DNA of 64,000 nt from Cycas panzhihuaensis. Lineage: Eukaryota; Cycadophyta. Positions 22,245 through 31,767 of the stretch are shown one piece after another (within the stretch, counting starts at the first letter, position 1; each line of letters starts with the position of its first letter). The notes below the pieces were generated by a model. That model saw only the letters and a program-made list of their open reading frames with translations. It searched no databases and was not told the origin of the DNA. A program made the translations under genes and the position numbers. The stretch is taken from assembly GCA_023213395.1 (NCBI GenBank), contig CM041465.1, positions 155,441,741 to 155,505,740 of the forward strand. The letters are read 5' to 3'.

Positions 22245-23330
22245 ATGTGCATGGGGGAAACCCAAGACATAGTCCTTGCCCCAGGCAAAGTCATTAAGGT
22301 AGGGGAAGAATGCTCTCTTGATGAAGTGAAGGAGTATACGCTTTTGTTCCAGGAGTTTCAGGATGTTTTTATGTGGGACTACTCAGATATGAAGGGAATC
22401 TATCCTTCAATCATTACCCACAACCTCACCACCATTCATGGTGCTCGCCCTATGCATTAGAAGCAATGCCCTCATCACCCTAAGCTCTTAACTGCTGTTA
22501 AAATGGAAGTTGAGAAACTCCTAAATGTAGGATTAATCACTTCCATCAACTACCCTAAATAAGTATCTAACATTATTCCTGTTACTAAAAAGAATGGGAT
22601 AATCTAGATATGTATTGATTTCTATGACATCAATAATGCCTATCCTAAAGATAATTTTCCACTTCCATTTATCAATCAAACTGCCAGTTTTGAAGTCATG
22701 TCCTTAATGGACAACTTCTCTAGCTACAACCAAATTCAAATCTCTCCTGAAAACTATCATAAGATGGCCTTCACCACTCTGCGGGGTACCTTTGACTATA
22801 AAATGATGCCTTTTGGACTTAAGAATGTAGGCGCTACTTATTAAAGTGTGATTTAGTTCATTGCCCATAATCTTATTAACAAATCCTTTGAGGTCTTCAT
22901 GGATAACATGATGGGTCTGTCACGCATTAGAGCCCATCACCCTTCTAATTTATAGGCCATCTTCATACAATGCTGCCAATACTATATAAGCCTCAACCCT
23001 CTTAAATGTGTGTTTACTGTGACAGTTGGCAAATTCTTTAATTTCCTTATATCAAAACAAGGGATCCAAATTGACCCTGATAAAGCCAAGGCCATCCTTG
23101 ACATGCCACCTCCTAAAACCCAATGACATATTAAGTTGTTTTTAGGTAGGCTTGGTTTTCTCAGGCATTTCTTGGCAAACTTCACCATAAATACTAAACT
23201 GCTCACTAACTTATTAAAGAAAGGAGCCCTATTCGTTTAGTCTTCTAAGGCCTAATAAGCCTTCAAAGAACTTAAGGAAGCCCTCACTTCCGCCTTGACA
23301 TTGGGGCCCCCCTCTCTTTGATAGGCTATT
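22245..23330 (+). pseudogene. Tat-1 reverse transcriptase remnant
   Basis: The Tat-type RT lead-in (EYTLLFQEFQDVFMWDYSDM) and polymerase motifs are readable: VEKLLNVGLITSINYP, VTKKNGI, AYPKDNFPLPFI, MDNFSSYNQI and AFTTLRGTFDYKMMPFGLKN. The catalytic box is F-M-D-N; the second Asp is Asn at 22905-22907 (G to A). The thumb follows (GIQIDPDKAKAILDMPPPKT, LGRLGFLRHFLANF). Stops at Gln and Trp codons break it into pieces. Confidence 0.88.
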
Positions 23331-23700
23331 CATCCTATATACCTCAATAACTGATGAATCTCTAGGTACCATGTTAGGCTAGGAGGACAATTCAGGAGCT
23401 GAGAGGGCTATTTACTTTATCAATCATACCCTCATGGCTATTGAACTCAACTACTCCCCTGAGGAGAAGGAATACCTCTCCTTGGTATATGCAACTAAGA
23501 AGTTTAGGCATTACTTACTTAGGAATACTACTCGGGTGATCGTTCAATCTAATCCCCTGCACTATTTACTCGCCTGACCCAACCTGACAGGTAGGACCGG
23601 TAAATGGGCCATCCTCCTTCAGGAGTTTGACCTCTAAATCATTAACAAGAAGTCGAAGAAGGGGATGGTAGTGGCTAAGCAGCTTGCTGACACTGCTATC
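23331..23700 (+). pseudogene. Tat-1 RNase H (first, RT-linked) remnant
   Basis: Frames are scrambled but NHTLMAIELNYSPEEKEYLSLV (catalytic Glu), KFRHYLLRNTTRVIVQSNPL and WAILLQEFDL are recognisable as the gypsy RNase H C-terminal half. It sits directly after RT. The element has a second, different RNase H at 29055. Confidence 0.75.
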
Positions 23701-23713
23701 CCAAACCCTTTAG

Positions 23714-25060
23714 ATGTTCCTATTAATGACTCTCTCCTTGACGAGCCCATCCTGGCTATTCAAGACTCCCCTCCTCATCTGCTTGTTGATACCGAGTGGT
23801 ATAGGGACATCGTGCAATACCTCACTCAACAATAGTTCTAGTGATAAAGTTAAGTCTCGTATTTGGGCTACTACTAGGCAGTACTTCCTTATGGGTGAGG
23901 TATTATACAAGAGATCCTTTGATGGGATCCTTCTTCACTGCATCACCTCTGATGAAGTGAACCAGATACTCTGTGAATGCCACCATGACATTTATGAGGT
24001 CCACTTTGGGGGCCAATCCATGGCCCAAAAGATCCTTTGTATGGGGTACTATTGGCTGTCCCTCTTTAAGGATGTCCATGCTTACGCCCTGAGATGTTAG
24101 CGATGCCAAGAGCATGCCACCATTACCCACTTGCCTTCCAAGGCTCTCCACCCCATTATATCTCCATGGCCCTTCTCCCAATGGGGGTTAGACCTTATTG
24201 GAGCCATATCCATATCCTCTTTGTTGCAGTACAAGTTCATCTTGACTACTATAGAGTACTTTACTAAATGGTTAGAAGCCATTCCTTTGACTACTACCCC
24301 TAGTAAGACAATAGCCACCTTCATCTACCAACATATCATCTGCTGCTTTAAGGTTCCTGATGTCCTATTCACAGATAACAGAACTCTTTTTTATAATAAG
24401 GAGATGGATGAGCTTTGTAAAAAATTCCATATTTCTCATTAAACTTCCTCTCCTTACTACCCCTAGGCCAATGGACAGGTCAAATCATTTAATAAAATGC
24501 TTATAAATATTCTAAAGAAGATTATTTCCTAATCTCAAAGAGATTAGAATCTCCAGCTCCCTTTTGCCCTATGGGTGTATCGCACGTCTATCCATATGGC
24601 TATGGGAATGACTCCTTTCTCCCTAGTCTATGGGACAGAGATAGTTCTCCCATTGGAAGTAGAGATTCCTTCTCTACGGGTCTCTCTCTGAGGTCTTTAT
24701 GGTGAGGAGTCTATCTGCCAGGCTCGCCTCTTAGACCTCGAGGCCTTGGATGAGAAACCCTTGGCCACCTACCAAGCCAACCTCGCCTCTAAGGCTAGGG
24801 TATGAAGGACTTATGATAAACACCTTTGTTCCTGTCCTTTATATCTCAGGGACCACATCTTTAAACTAGAATATCTTCACGATTGCCTGACCAAATTTAG
24901 ACCCAAATGGGTAGGCCCTTTTATCATTCTCGAGAGTCTTGGGAAAGGCGCTTATAGGATTGCCACCTTGGAGGGCCTCGAATTTGAGAAGGTTGTTAAT
25001 GGGACATTCTTAAAAAATGTTATGCATGACTATGTCACTCTTTTCTTTGTGCTTTGAAAT
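23714..25060 (+). pseudogene. Tat-1 integrase remnant
   Basis: The zinc-binding domain shows H-H-D-I-Y-E-V-H-F-G and C-x-R-C. The catalytic core has WGLDLIGAI (first Asp), VLFTDNRTLF (second Asp) and ANGQVKSFNK, where the catalytic Glu is Lys at 24482-24484 (one G-to-A change). The C-terminus is LTKFRPKWVGPFIILESLGKGAYRIATLEG, the GPF module without a chromodomain. Stops at 24101 and 24442 break it. It was the cDNA integration enzyme. Confidence 0.88.
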
Positions 25061-25787
25061 AAGCCTAAACTACCACCCTAGGTGTGTCTCTATTCCTCTT
25101 AATCACAGGTGGAATGGCAGTCTAGGATGGCCTTTCTCACTTCTTTTGGTTTCCTCTTATAGAACCTCTTGTCCCCCTTTCTTTGGGGGCCCCATCCTCC
25201 TAATTGGATGTGTTCTCCCAGTTGCTCCTAAGCCTAGAAACATTCCTTGACTAGGATGGCATGTTGGAGTATCATCACTCCCCTCCCGCTTGTGCTTCCT
25301 TTGCATATGCTACTATGCTCCTATGTGGACATGTATGTTGCCCTACCTCCTAGTCCTGCATATGTCCATCACCATTGCTCATGGTGATCGTGTGTGCACC
25401 TACTAGGAGTATGGCACCACATGAAAGGAAGTGTGTATAACTTAAACAATCTTCTATCATAAATCATATGATAATCAATGAAAAAACATCATAACATATA
25501 CCTCCTCGTACATCCGTGTACCCTCACACATATAATTACATACATATAAAAGTAAATATACATCACATGTCATCACATAAATTAACATATATTAATGGGG
25601 TGCCAATGGCTCCGTCCATATATACAAAATCATCATGTGTCATATCTTACAAAAGGTATGGTACATCATCTGTGGGAAGCCAGAATCCTTGCAGGAAGGA
25701 GTACAATCATGTGGCAACATATGGTGACTCCCTAGAGGTCTGATGCTTTCCCATAACAAATTAAAAACTACTACTATATCCTACTCT
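25061..25787 (+). other. Tat-1 region between integrase and antisense gene
   Basis: The first 200 bp are shared with Tat-2 (49797-49990), and one frame is conserved in both (NYHPR ... NHR ... NGSLGWP), perhaps the end of the polyprotein. The rest is AT-rich with many cat, aca and ata triplets and no recognisable coding. Confidence 0.5.
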
Positions 25788-26371
25788 CTAGTGTTGCCCA
25801 ACTCTTAGGGTGTTATCTCTTGGTCTATGTGATCCCTCTCCTAGGGACCACATGCCTCCCAGACTCCTCATGTGTCTCTCGGACCTCCCTACCTTGCTAC
25901 CCTCATCCTGAGGCCTCCTCGAGGCGATCACCGTCATGTGGGTATATGTCCTGCTTCTCGATGACCTCGATGCCATTTGACCTACTATCTGATTGTATCG
26001 TGCATGGATATAATCTCTCTTGCTCTCCACTCCTCAGAGCTGCTCCTCCAGCACCGCTATCCTAATGGGACTCTCTACATCACCACTTGCTCCTCCCTAA
26101 GCCTCTAGAGCCTGGACCTAGCCTCATAGAGTATCTCTCTCTGCCCCGGTCATATCTAGGTCTCATTATAGTCATGCCACTCTTGCCTCGGGCTCCTGGG
26201 ACTCTATCGCCTACATATATCTAGCCCTGACTAAAGGGACGAATGTCGTTGTATGGTCTCCTTCTGACTGTGGCTCTTCTCCTACCTCAATGGGAGGTTA
26301 TCCCTCCATGTAGACCTAAGGAAACATCTCTTGAACTACTATCTCAACTAACCACCTGATATCCACCACTC
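25788..26371 (-). pseudogene. Antisense PMD gene of Tat-1, exon 2 (coiled-coil part)
   Basis: After the acceptor (GCAG, exon from 26371) the - strand reads VVDIRWLVEIVVQEMF, GAEREILYEARSRL, RLREEQVVM and VLEEQL, then ESKRDYIHARYNQIVGQMAS, ending at a stop at 25788. The heptad-like Leu/Val and Glu/Arg pattern suggests a coiled coil. The frame joins exon 1 exactly when the 122-nt intron is removed. About five TAG or TGA stops sit at Gln, Trp or Arg positions. Tat-2 has the same exon with the same frame. Confidence 0.72.
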
Positions 26372-26493
26372 CTGCAAATCTAATATGCCACATATCAGTA
26401 TATACATCCACAAGTACACTAAATAAATCAAATAAAGCACAACAACTAGATATCTAGTGATCAAAAGATGACGAAAAAGGGGTAGTGTCTCAT
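26372..26493 (-). other. Predicted intron in antisense PMD gene (Tat-1)
   Basis: 122 nt, the same length as in Tat-2. The acceptor TTTGCAG|GAG is good; the donor is CAG|ATGAGA, so GT has become AT. The donor in Tat-2 is a canonical CAG|GTGAGA. Confidence 0.7.
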
Positions 26494-27798
26494 CTGTTGG
26501 AACTGCCAGCTCCCTGACTCAGACGATCACCTCTTCCTTGTGTCCTCTACCCATTGCTAGTACCTTCTCCTCCTCTGGTACCACCTCTCTGACTACCTGG
26601 CCTGTTGGGGCATCGCCACCTTCCTCTACTGGTGCTTCCACTGCCTAGACTCTCCCTACTATCCTAAGCTTCTAGATTAGTATCCAGAAAACTCCACCTC
26701 TCCCTGTAGTCTCGGATAGACTCACCTCTACACCTACAGCTCCTGATGGCCCTGCCTCTTCTCCTCTGATCCCCGATGGACCCTCCTCTCCACCTTCTAC
26801 TCCTGATGGACCAGCCCCATCACCTCTGTCATCTCCCTCACCAAGGACATCTCTTTCTCCTCTAACCTCATCATAACTATCCCACCCCATCCCTCTATAT
26901 GGATCTAATATGTAGTCTGCCATGGTGAGGAGGTCTAGTGATATAGCCTTCATCGAATGCCTGATATGTTCCTAAACCAAGTCTTCTACCTGTGGACCAT
27001 GGGACCCCATGCTAAAATCAGGTAGGGCCCTCCTAGTGGTGCCACTGCTCCAAAGTGATCAAAGAACCAACACTATAACAGTGTGATGTAGGATAGTCCT
27101 CCTCTCCTAGCTACCCTAATGGCATCTAACTGGGCAACTAAGTTTACCACTATCAACGTAGCCTAATTCAACCTCTCCTTGGCCTCACATTGCCTCACCG
27201 CATCCATCCATCTGTTGGGTATGTCCCTATAATTATGTTTTTGGGATATCTAAAATAGAATACACAGTGTAATTCATTTCCTCACATCAGGAATCCTAGA
27301 CATGATCATACTCTGGACCAGTATGCCTCTCCTCTCCCACTGGTCCTAACCTGTGAAATAGGTTATTGCCTCTCTATGTGTAGCATCATTACAAGGTAGC
27401 ATTGCTAGTGACACTGGTGCTCCTACCGCTAGTGCTCCTAGGATCCTCCTAATGTCTCCCTATGTGATTGTAATATCTCCCACTTAGGGGAGATGGAACA
27501 CATACCTATGTTGATCTCAGTACGAGACAATGTCTACTAGGAGGCGTTGGTCTGATGCATATTGTAGTGTCTGAATGGCCTTCAATAGGCTACACCTCCC
27601 CAACACTCGTTGATCTCTACGAGTCACCATCTCAATGAAACTGAGCATGGAAACTCTTATATTTTTGCGATTGTCCACTGCGATAACTACCTACAAAACA
27701 CCCCAAAAACTAGTCACAATATAGCCCAATCTACTCACTAGCCCTTAGGGCTACCTCTCAATCCTCTCGGATTGAGATCTGGTTATCCTTTGAGCCAT
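26494..27798 (-). pseudogene. Antisense PMD (plant mobile domain) gene of Tat-1, exon 1
   Basis: The - strand ATG at 27798 begins MAQRITRSQSERIER. Residues about 85-280 match the plant mobile domain: VDIVSY, DQHRYVFHLP, VGDITIT, GD then ILG, with later DAIRVARRGGLSYITLL. After a frameshift near 26960 comes MKAISLDLLTMADYILDPYR, then an acidic Gly/Glu/Pro repeat (GPSG, EEGPSG, EEAGPSG). PMD proteins are known as host MAIN/MAIL-type nuclear proteins and as passengers or parts of transposons. Here the gene sits antisense between integrase and the second RNase H. Its function in the element is unknown. Confidence 0.78.
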
Positions 27799-27833
27799 CT
27801 TTTATATTTTTAGTTAGTCTTCCTTCACATCGT

Positions 27834-27932
27834 GCTAAACTCTGCGATACCGCAAAGTTTAGCATGAGGCCCACTGAGATTTTATCTATATCTCAGTGGC
27901 CCCACGGTAAAGATCATAGCATTGTGATCTTT
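27834..27932 (-). promoter_or_regulatory. Palindrome cluster upstream of antisense PMD gene
   Basis: Three hairpins lie in 99 bp. At 27834-27863 GCTAAACT/AGTTTAGC surround TGCG-ATAC-CGCA. At 27871-27899 ccactgagat pairs with atctcagtgg. At 27909-27932 aaagatca pairs with tgatcttt. They sit 36-134 bp upstream of the antisense start codon. The first matches the LTR palindrome. This is a candidate promoter or operator for the antisense gene. Confidence 0.6.
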
Positions 27933-28146
27933 GTTGTAGTGTCAATGTCACCCCCTCAAAATGGGGGGTTCCCTACCTAAAAAAAAAAAAAAGATCTTTG
28001 CCTGGGTGGGCCACACTCAGGCCCATCGAGACCGCAATCTTTGTCGTGGTGCCAGCGTCACCCCCTCAAAATGGGGGGTTCCCTACCCCAAAAGAAAAAA
28101 AATCTTTGCCCAAGTAGGCTACACTCAGGCCCATTGGGACCAGGGC
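27927..28146 (+). repeat. 110-bp tandem duplication in Tat-1
   Basis: Units 27927-28036 and 28037-28146 share accccctcaaaatggggggt (itself an inverted repeat), ttccctacc, an A-run and ccacactcaggcccat. Tat-2 has one degenerate unit (about 52710-52830), so the duplication arose in Tat-1 or its parent. Confidence 0.85.
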
Positions 28147-29054
28147 TACCTAATGCCATGGTTCCCCTTCTCATTATGTCTAATTCAAACTACAGAATAT
28201 CACTATTTTCCCTTAAGAGGCCCAAAAACTACATCAAAAATTATTAAAAAGTAACAAAATTTAAATGATGAAATGGGGTTGGGTACGAGTGATCCACTCA
28301 CTAGATCTGATCTCACTACTGCCATCTCATCTCTTTGGTCTCACTGACGGTCCCCACATCCAAATTCAATGGTTGGATCTCTCCTTATATGCCTCTAAAG
28401 TTGGGCGGCACTCTGTTGTGTAAGGGGAAGGGCTCTAAATCATTTGTGAGCCCATGAAAATGAATTCAATTTTCGCTGAGTTTCCTTTATATAGGTGGGG
28501 GCCCTGATAAGTACTTCTCTTGTTTCTCTCATCATGACAGCCCCTGAGACCATCTCCTTTCCTTGATCACCTTTGCCTTTTGGGTCCATCTCTAGTTTTG
28601 CCCCCATGGCCTTCTTTTTCTTTGGACCTATTAGGTGTATTTATGGCACCCTTTCCTTGGTCTTGCGAGGCCTCTTCTATCTTATTTTACATGTTGCCTC
28701 CATATATACTTGAGTTTATACTCATTTGACCTATTTTGCCATCCTGGATCTATTTTCACTGCCCATTCATGTCTTTGGGGCTTCCAAAGAGAGCATCCCC
28801 CTTGTGTGGGATTACATTTTGCTCCCTTAAGTGACCTTTGGCACCTTAAAGGGGCCTTTTCACTATCACTTTTTTCATGTCCATCTGATAGGCCTCTTTA
28901 CCTTTGGGTAGCCTTATTTTTGGGTCTTCCTGCCTCATGCGGTCTTTGTTAATAACCATTTCAGTCTTTTACGATGGTTTCTTACTGTTGAGTCCTCTCC
29001 ACTCACTAGCCCCGTCAACATTCTTCTCTCCACCAAGACCTCTATTTTTTTGTC
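28147..29054 (+). other. Tat-1 spacer between antisense gene region and second RNase H
   Basis: Shared with Tat-2 (52830-53686). Several frames are open for 60-105 codons, but I recognise no domain and the frames are not kept between copies. It may hold the untranslated lead-in of the second RNase H. Confidence 0.45.
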
Positions 29055-29477
29055 ATGGCATTACTCATTTTCACCAATGGTAAAAGTCATGGCAACCCTG
29101 GCCTTTCTGCCACTGTATGGATTCTTTATGACCCTTTCAGATATGACTTTATGCATTCTAGGATCTTCCTTCCTAAAGCCATCAATAACAAAATTAAGTA
29201 CACAGCTATTATTGAGGCCCTTACTAATGCACGATGCTTCTACCATGGACCCATCGTTCTCCTTTTTGATTTTTGGGTTGTGGTATCTCATCTCACCCAA
29301 GTCTACCAGGTGTGGTACTCATACTTAAGGGCCCTTGCCTTGACTGCCAGATCCATGTTGGCTTGTTTCTCATCCATCGACATTTGACACATTTTGCAGG
29401 CTCTCAACGCTAAGGCAGATAACTTAGTTCATCTCGTCCTTAAGCGTTGCCTTCCTCTCCTTAGTGACCCACCTTGA
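29055..29477 (+). pseudogene. Second RNase H (archaeal-like, aRNH) of Tat-1
   Basis: ALLIFTNGKSHGNPGLSATV, LPKAINNKIKYTAIIEALTN, GPIVLLFDFWVVVSHL and AKADNLVHLVLKRCLPLL follow the type-I RNase H plan (usual DGSSRGNPG, NEAEYTALI, GDSxLVV, ADxLA). The first Asp is Asn and the core Glu is Lys, both G-to-A changes; the third acidic residue (LFD) remains. One stop at 29387 sits before HILQALNAK. Tat-lineage elements are known to carry an extra archaeal-like RNase H after integrase. Here about 4 kb, including the antisense gene, separates the two. Confidence 0.8.
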
Positions 29478-29968
29478 GAGACTTGTCCAGTTGCCCATGC
29501 ACCCAAGTCTTGGATTATCTTGCACTTCATATTGCAATCCATTCACATCTCTGAAAGCTAGCCACTAATGAGATTAAACTATGGTGACCACCAGGTTTGT
29601 TTCCTTCACTTTACTCTTAGTATCTTAGCATATAACTCTTGTTATTCTTTACTCGTGTTTGTACATAACCCCTTGTTCATGACATATGTTTGGTCTTAGG
29701 TGTGGTCCTCACCACCCTTCCATCCTACTCTTATGATAGGGGCATCCCCCTCATCTGTTATCATTACCTGTTGTCTATGCTGTGACATATAGGCAGCCCC
29801 TATGTTGTCTCGCCCTTGCCTCTATACCCACATGTTTTCGCTACAACACTCACCATCACCCTTGGCTCACACCATTATTATGATTATTTGTATATATATA
29901 TGCTACTAACATTATATTGCTAGCATTCATCGTTGCATTATGCCTCCAAGTTGCGAGGCTCTACTGCT
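29478..29968 (+). other. Tat-1 3' untranslated region
   Basis: Conserved with Tat-2 (54103-54590). It has no domain; it runs from the stop of the second RNase H to the purine tract. Confidence 0.6.
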
Positions 29969-29978
29969 AAGGGGGTAG
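29969..29978 (+). other. Tat-1 polypurine tract
   Basis: aagggggtag directly before TGTTTCCC. The Tat-2 counterpart is aagggggcag. Confidence 0.8.
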
Positions 29979-30738
29979 TGTTTCCCAACTACCGGGAATG
30001 GGTTCTTGGCAAGTTGACTCAGGTAAATACAAGTATACTTCTATCCTCTTCCTTTACTACTTCTCTAGAAAGGTAAATAGAAGTGTCATTTCATTACATA
30101 ATTAATTGATATATTTGATTGATCATCTTGCACATGTTGCTTAATCGTACTGCTCATTACTCTCTCAGCATATGATGATCAGTGGGACATGTATCCCCAT
30201 GGTACTCCACAACCCTCCTATGCCCCTCTGTGTTGTCCTAAGCACCACTAAGCCCATGTTATCCATCACACCCCTTGCCATATCACAGCCCTTAGCGCCC
30301 CGCTAAGTGTAATTGGTTGATCTTTATGCTAGTTATCGGTTTCTTGGGATTCTTATCACTTCGGTACCCCATTCAGTTTAGGTCATCTTCCTTATTTGAC
30401 TGTCCCCACATCCCTTAGCTTTCTTTCCACAAGGATCTATTCCCTCATTGGGTCTTGCCTTTCCCTTCTGACCATCCAAGAATGGGAAGACCCTTGTTTT
30501 GAGGTTACTTGGGCAACTGAAGATATCCCTCACCTATGCTCCTCTTCAAAGTCAAAAGTTAAGTTACCTGGAGGAAGTCATGCGTCATTCATGGGTCTCG
30601 AACCTATGTTTTGGCATATGGATGCCCTGTGTGGATGCTTCCTTGTATTTTTTGGTTTGATCCCTTTATTCTAGAGCCTTTCGTTGATAGTCCTAATCCC
30701 AACTAGTTGTAGTTACCATCCCTATAGATGTGATTCCA
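29979..30738 (+). repeat. Tat-1 3' LTR with internal deletion
   Basis: 760 bp, starting TGTTTCCCAACTACC and ending TGATTCCA. The first 430 bp match the LTR start. At about 30406 the sequence jumps to the LTR end (counterpart near 9553), losing about 2.2 kb with the palindrome, TATA box and R region. The flank ggctc pairs with ggttc before 6914. Confidence 0.85.
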
Positions 30739-31080
30739 GGCTCCACTATGATTTGGATTTTATGACCAAGCGTAGGTGTGGGTATCGCAGTTGAAGATCC
30801 TAATCATATACTAGAAGCCTTAGGCATCAAAACCTCACCTACATTTGGACATAAGTTAGAGGTTAGTGGCATGACACATCACCACTCTTTGTTAGCTCTA
30901 TATTAGGCCTCATTCTTGTACCATTGCTTATACTTATTTTTTATAGTTATTAAAAAATACTTAATCATTGCTTACTTCTCATCATTGTATTCATTTTTAT
31001 ATCCCAACTGCACCAGGTGTATTAGCCACATGTATTAGTGGCACATACTTCTACCATCTCTTCTACTTCTTCATCATCAC
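30739..31080 (+). other. Copia-2 leader, distal part
   Basis: Begins with the second copy of the Tat-1 target duplication and runs to the gag ATG. Non-coding, with T-rich and tcttct runs just before the ATG, as in Copia-3. Confidence 0.65.
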
Positions 31081-31187
31081 CATGTCATCTTAATTCAAGC
31101 AGAATGTTAATTACATATTAAAAGGCAAAGAAAATTAAGATTTATGGTACATTAGAGTTAAAAATACTACAAAGTATGAAGGCCTTT
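31081..31187 (+). pseudogene. Copia-2 gag, N-terminal fragment
   Basis: ATG 31081 begins MSS, then FKQNVNYILKGKEN and DLWYIRVKNTTKYEGL, nearly the same as the gag start of Copia-3 (FKQNVNYILKGKENWDMW on the - strand from 36462). It stops at the Copia-3 insertion and the frame resumes at 36899 with GL-RAHL. TAA at the fourth codon and at a Trp codon are decay. Confidence 0.82.
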
Positions 31188-31195
31188 CAAAGAGT

Positions 31196-31481
31196 GGATC
31201 TATCCTTCATCTCCATGTACTAAACACAAAGGCAAACATGGGAGCAAGAGAGACTTGAGAGAGAAAGTAGCTCTCACAAAATGGGGAGGTAAAAATGAAT
31301 CTCCTCCAATGAGCTTTTGCTTTTATATTGAGAGAGGGAGCATTAGAGTTAGGTGAAATGAAATTACACATAATGCACATGAAAGTGCATTTCACTTAAG
31401 TGATCTAATTTAAAGTTCACTTAAGACCCTTTTTTGAAATAATCAACTAATGTAATGACCTTATGTCATTAACCCTTTTCA
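31196..31481 (-). repeat. Copia-3 3' LTR
   Basis: Read on the - strand it starts TGAAAAGGGTTAATGACATA after the purine tract and ends near GATAGATCCA. Its first 30 bases resemble the Copia-2 LTR start, which supports a related family. Confidence 0.7.
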
Positions 31482-31494
31482 ATATCCCCCTTAA
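31482..31494 (-). other. Copia-3 polypurine tract
   Basis: On the - strand attaagggggata lies directly before the LTR TG. Confidence 0.7.
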
Positions 31495-31767
31495 TGGTAG
31501 AAGGTCATTTCATCCTATTTTATTGTATCCTATGAGGTCTTCATTTGAGCCTCTTACAAAGCAAACTACTATGACACTTTTGTGGGAAACCCTCATGGGG
31601 AAGAAAACCCATAAATTTTCTAATCTACTAACCTGGCTCAGGGGTCTCTTTAAATGTAGCTAGATAGCCAATCAGTACAATGAATTTTGTAGCTAAAATC
31701 CACTCAGTCTCCATATACCATTTGGTCATCCCCCATGCCCTTTCAGGTTTTCATAGGTTCTGATTTT

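Larger units (their letters stand above)
6914..30738 (+). mobile_element. Tat-1: Tat-type Ty3/gypsy retrotransposon with antisense gene and second RNase H
   Basis: A 3-kb 5' LTR, a Tat-like primer site, gag, protease, RT, RNase H, integrase, an antisense PMD gene, a second RNase H, a purine tract and an internally deleted 3' LTR appear in order. Flanks ggttc (6909-6913) and ggctc (30739-30743) are a target duplication with one transition. A solo LTR and a chromovirus occupy its leader, so its own length is about 15.6 kb. Confidence 0.85.

Noticed and set aside
31177-31195. TG at 31177 as the Copia-3 LTR end
   Set aside because: The bases to 31187 continue the Copia-2 gag frame (KYEGL) and reappear at 36900, so they belong to the target.
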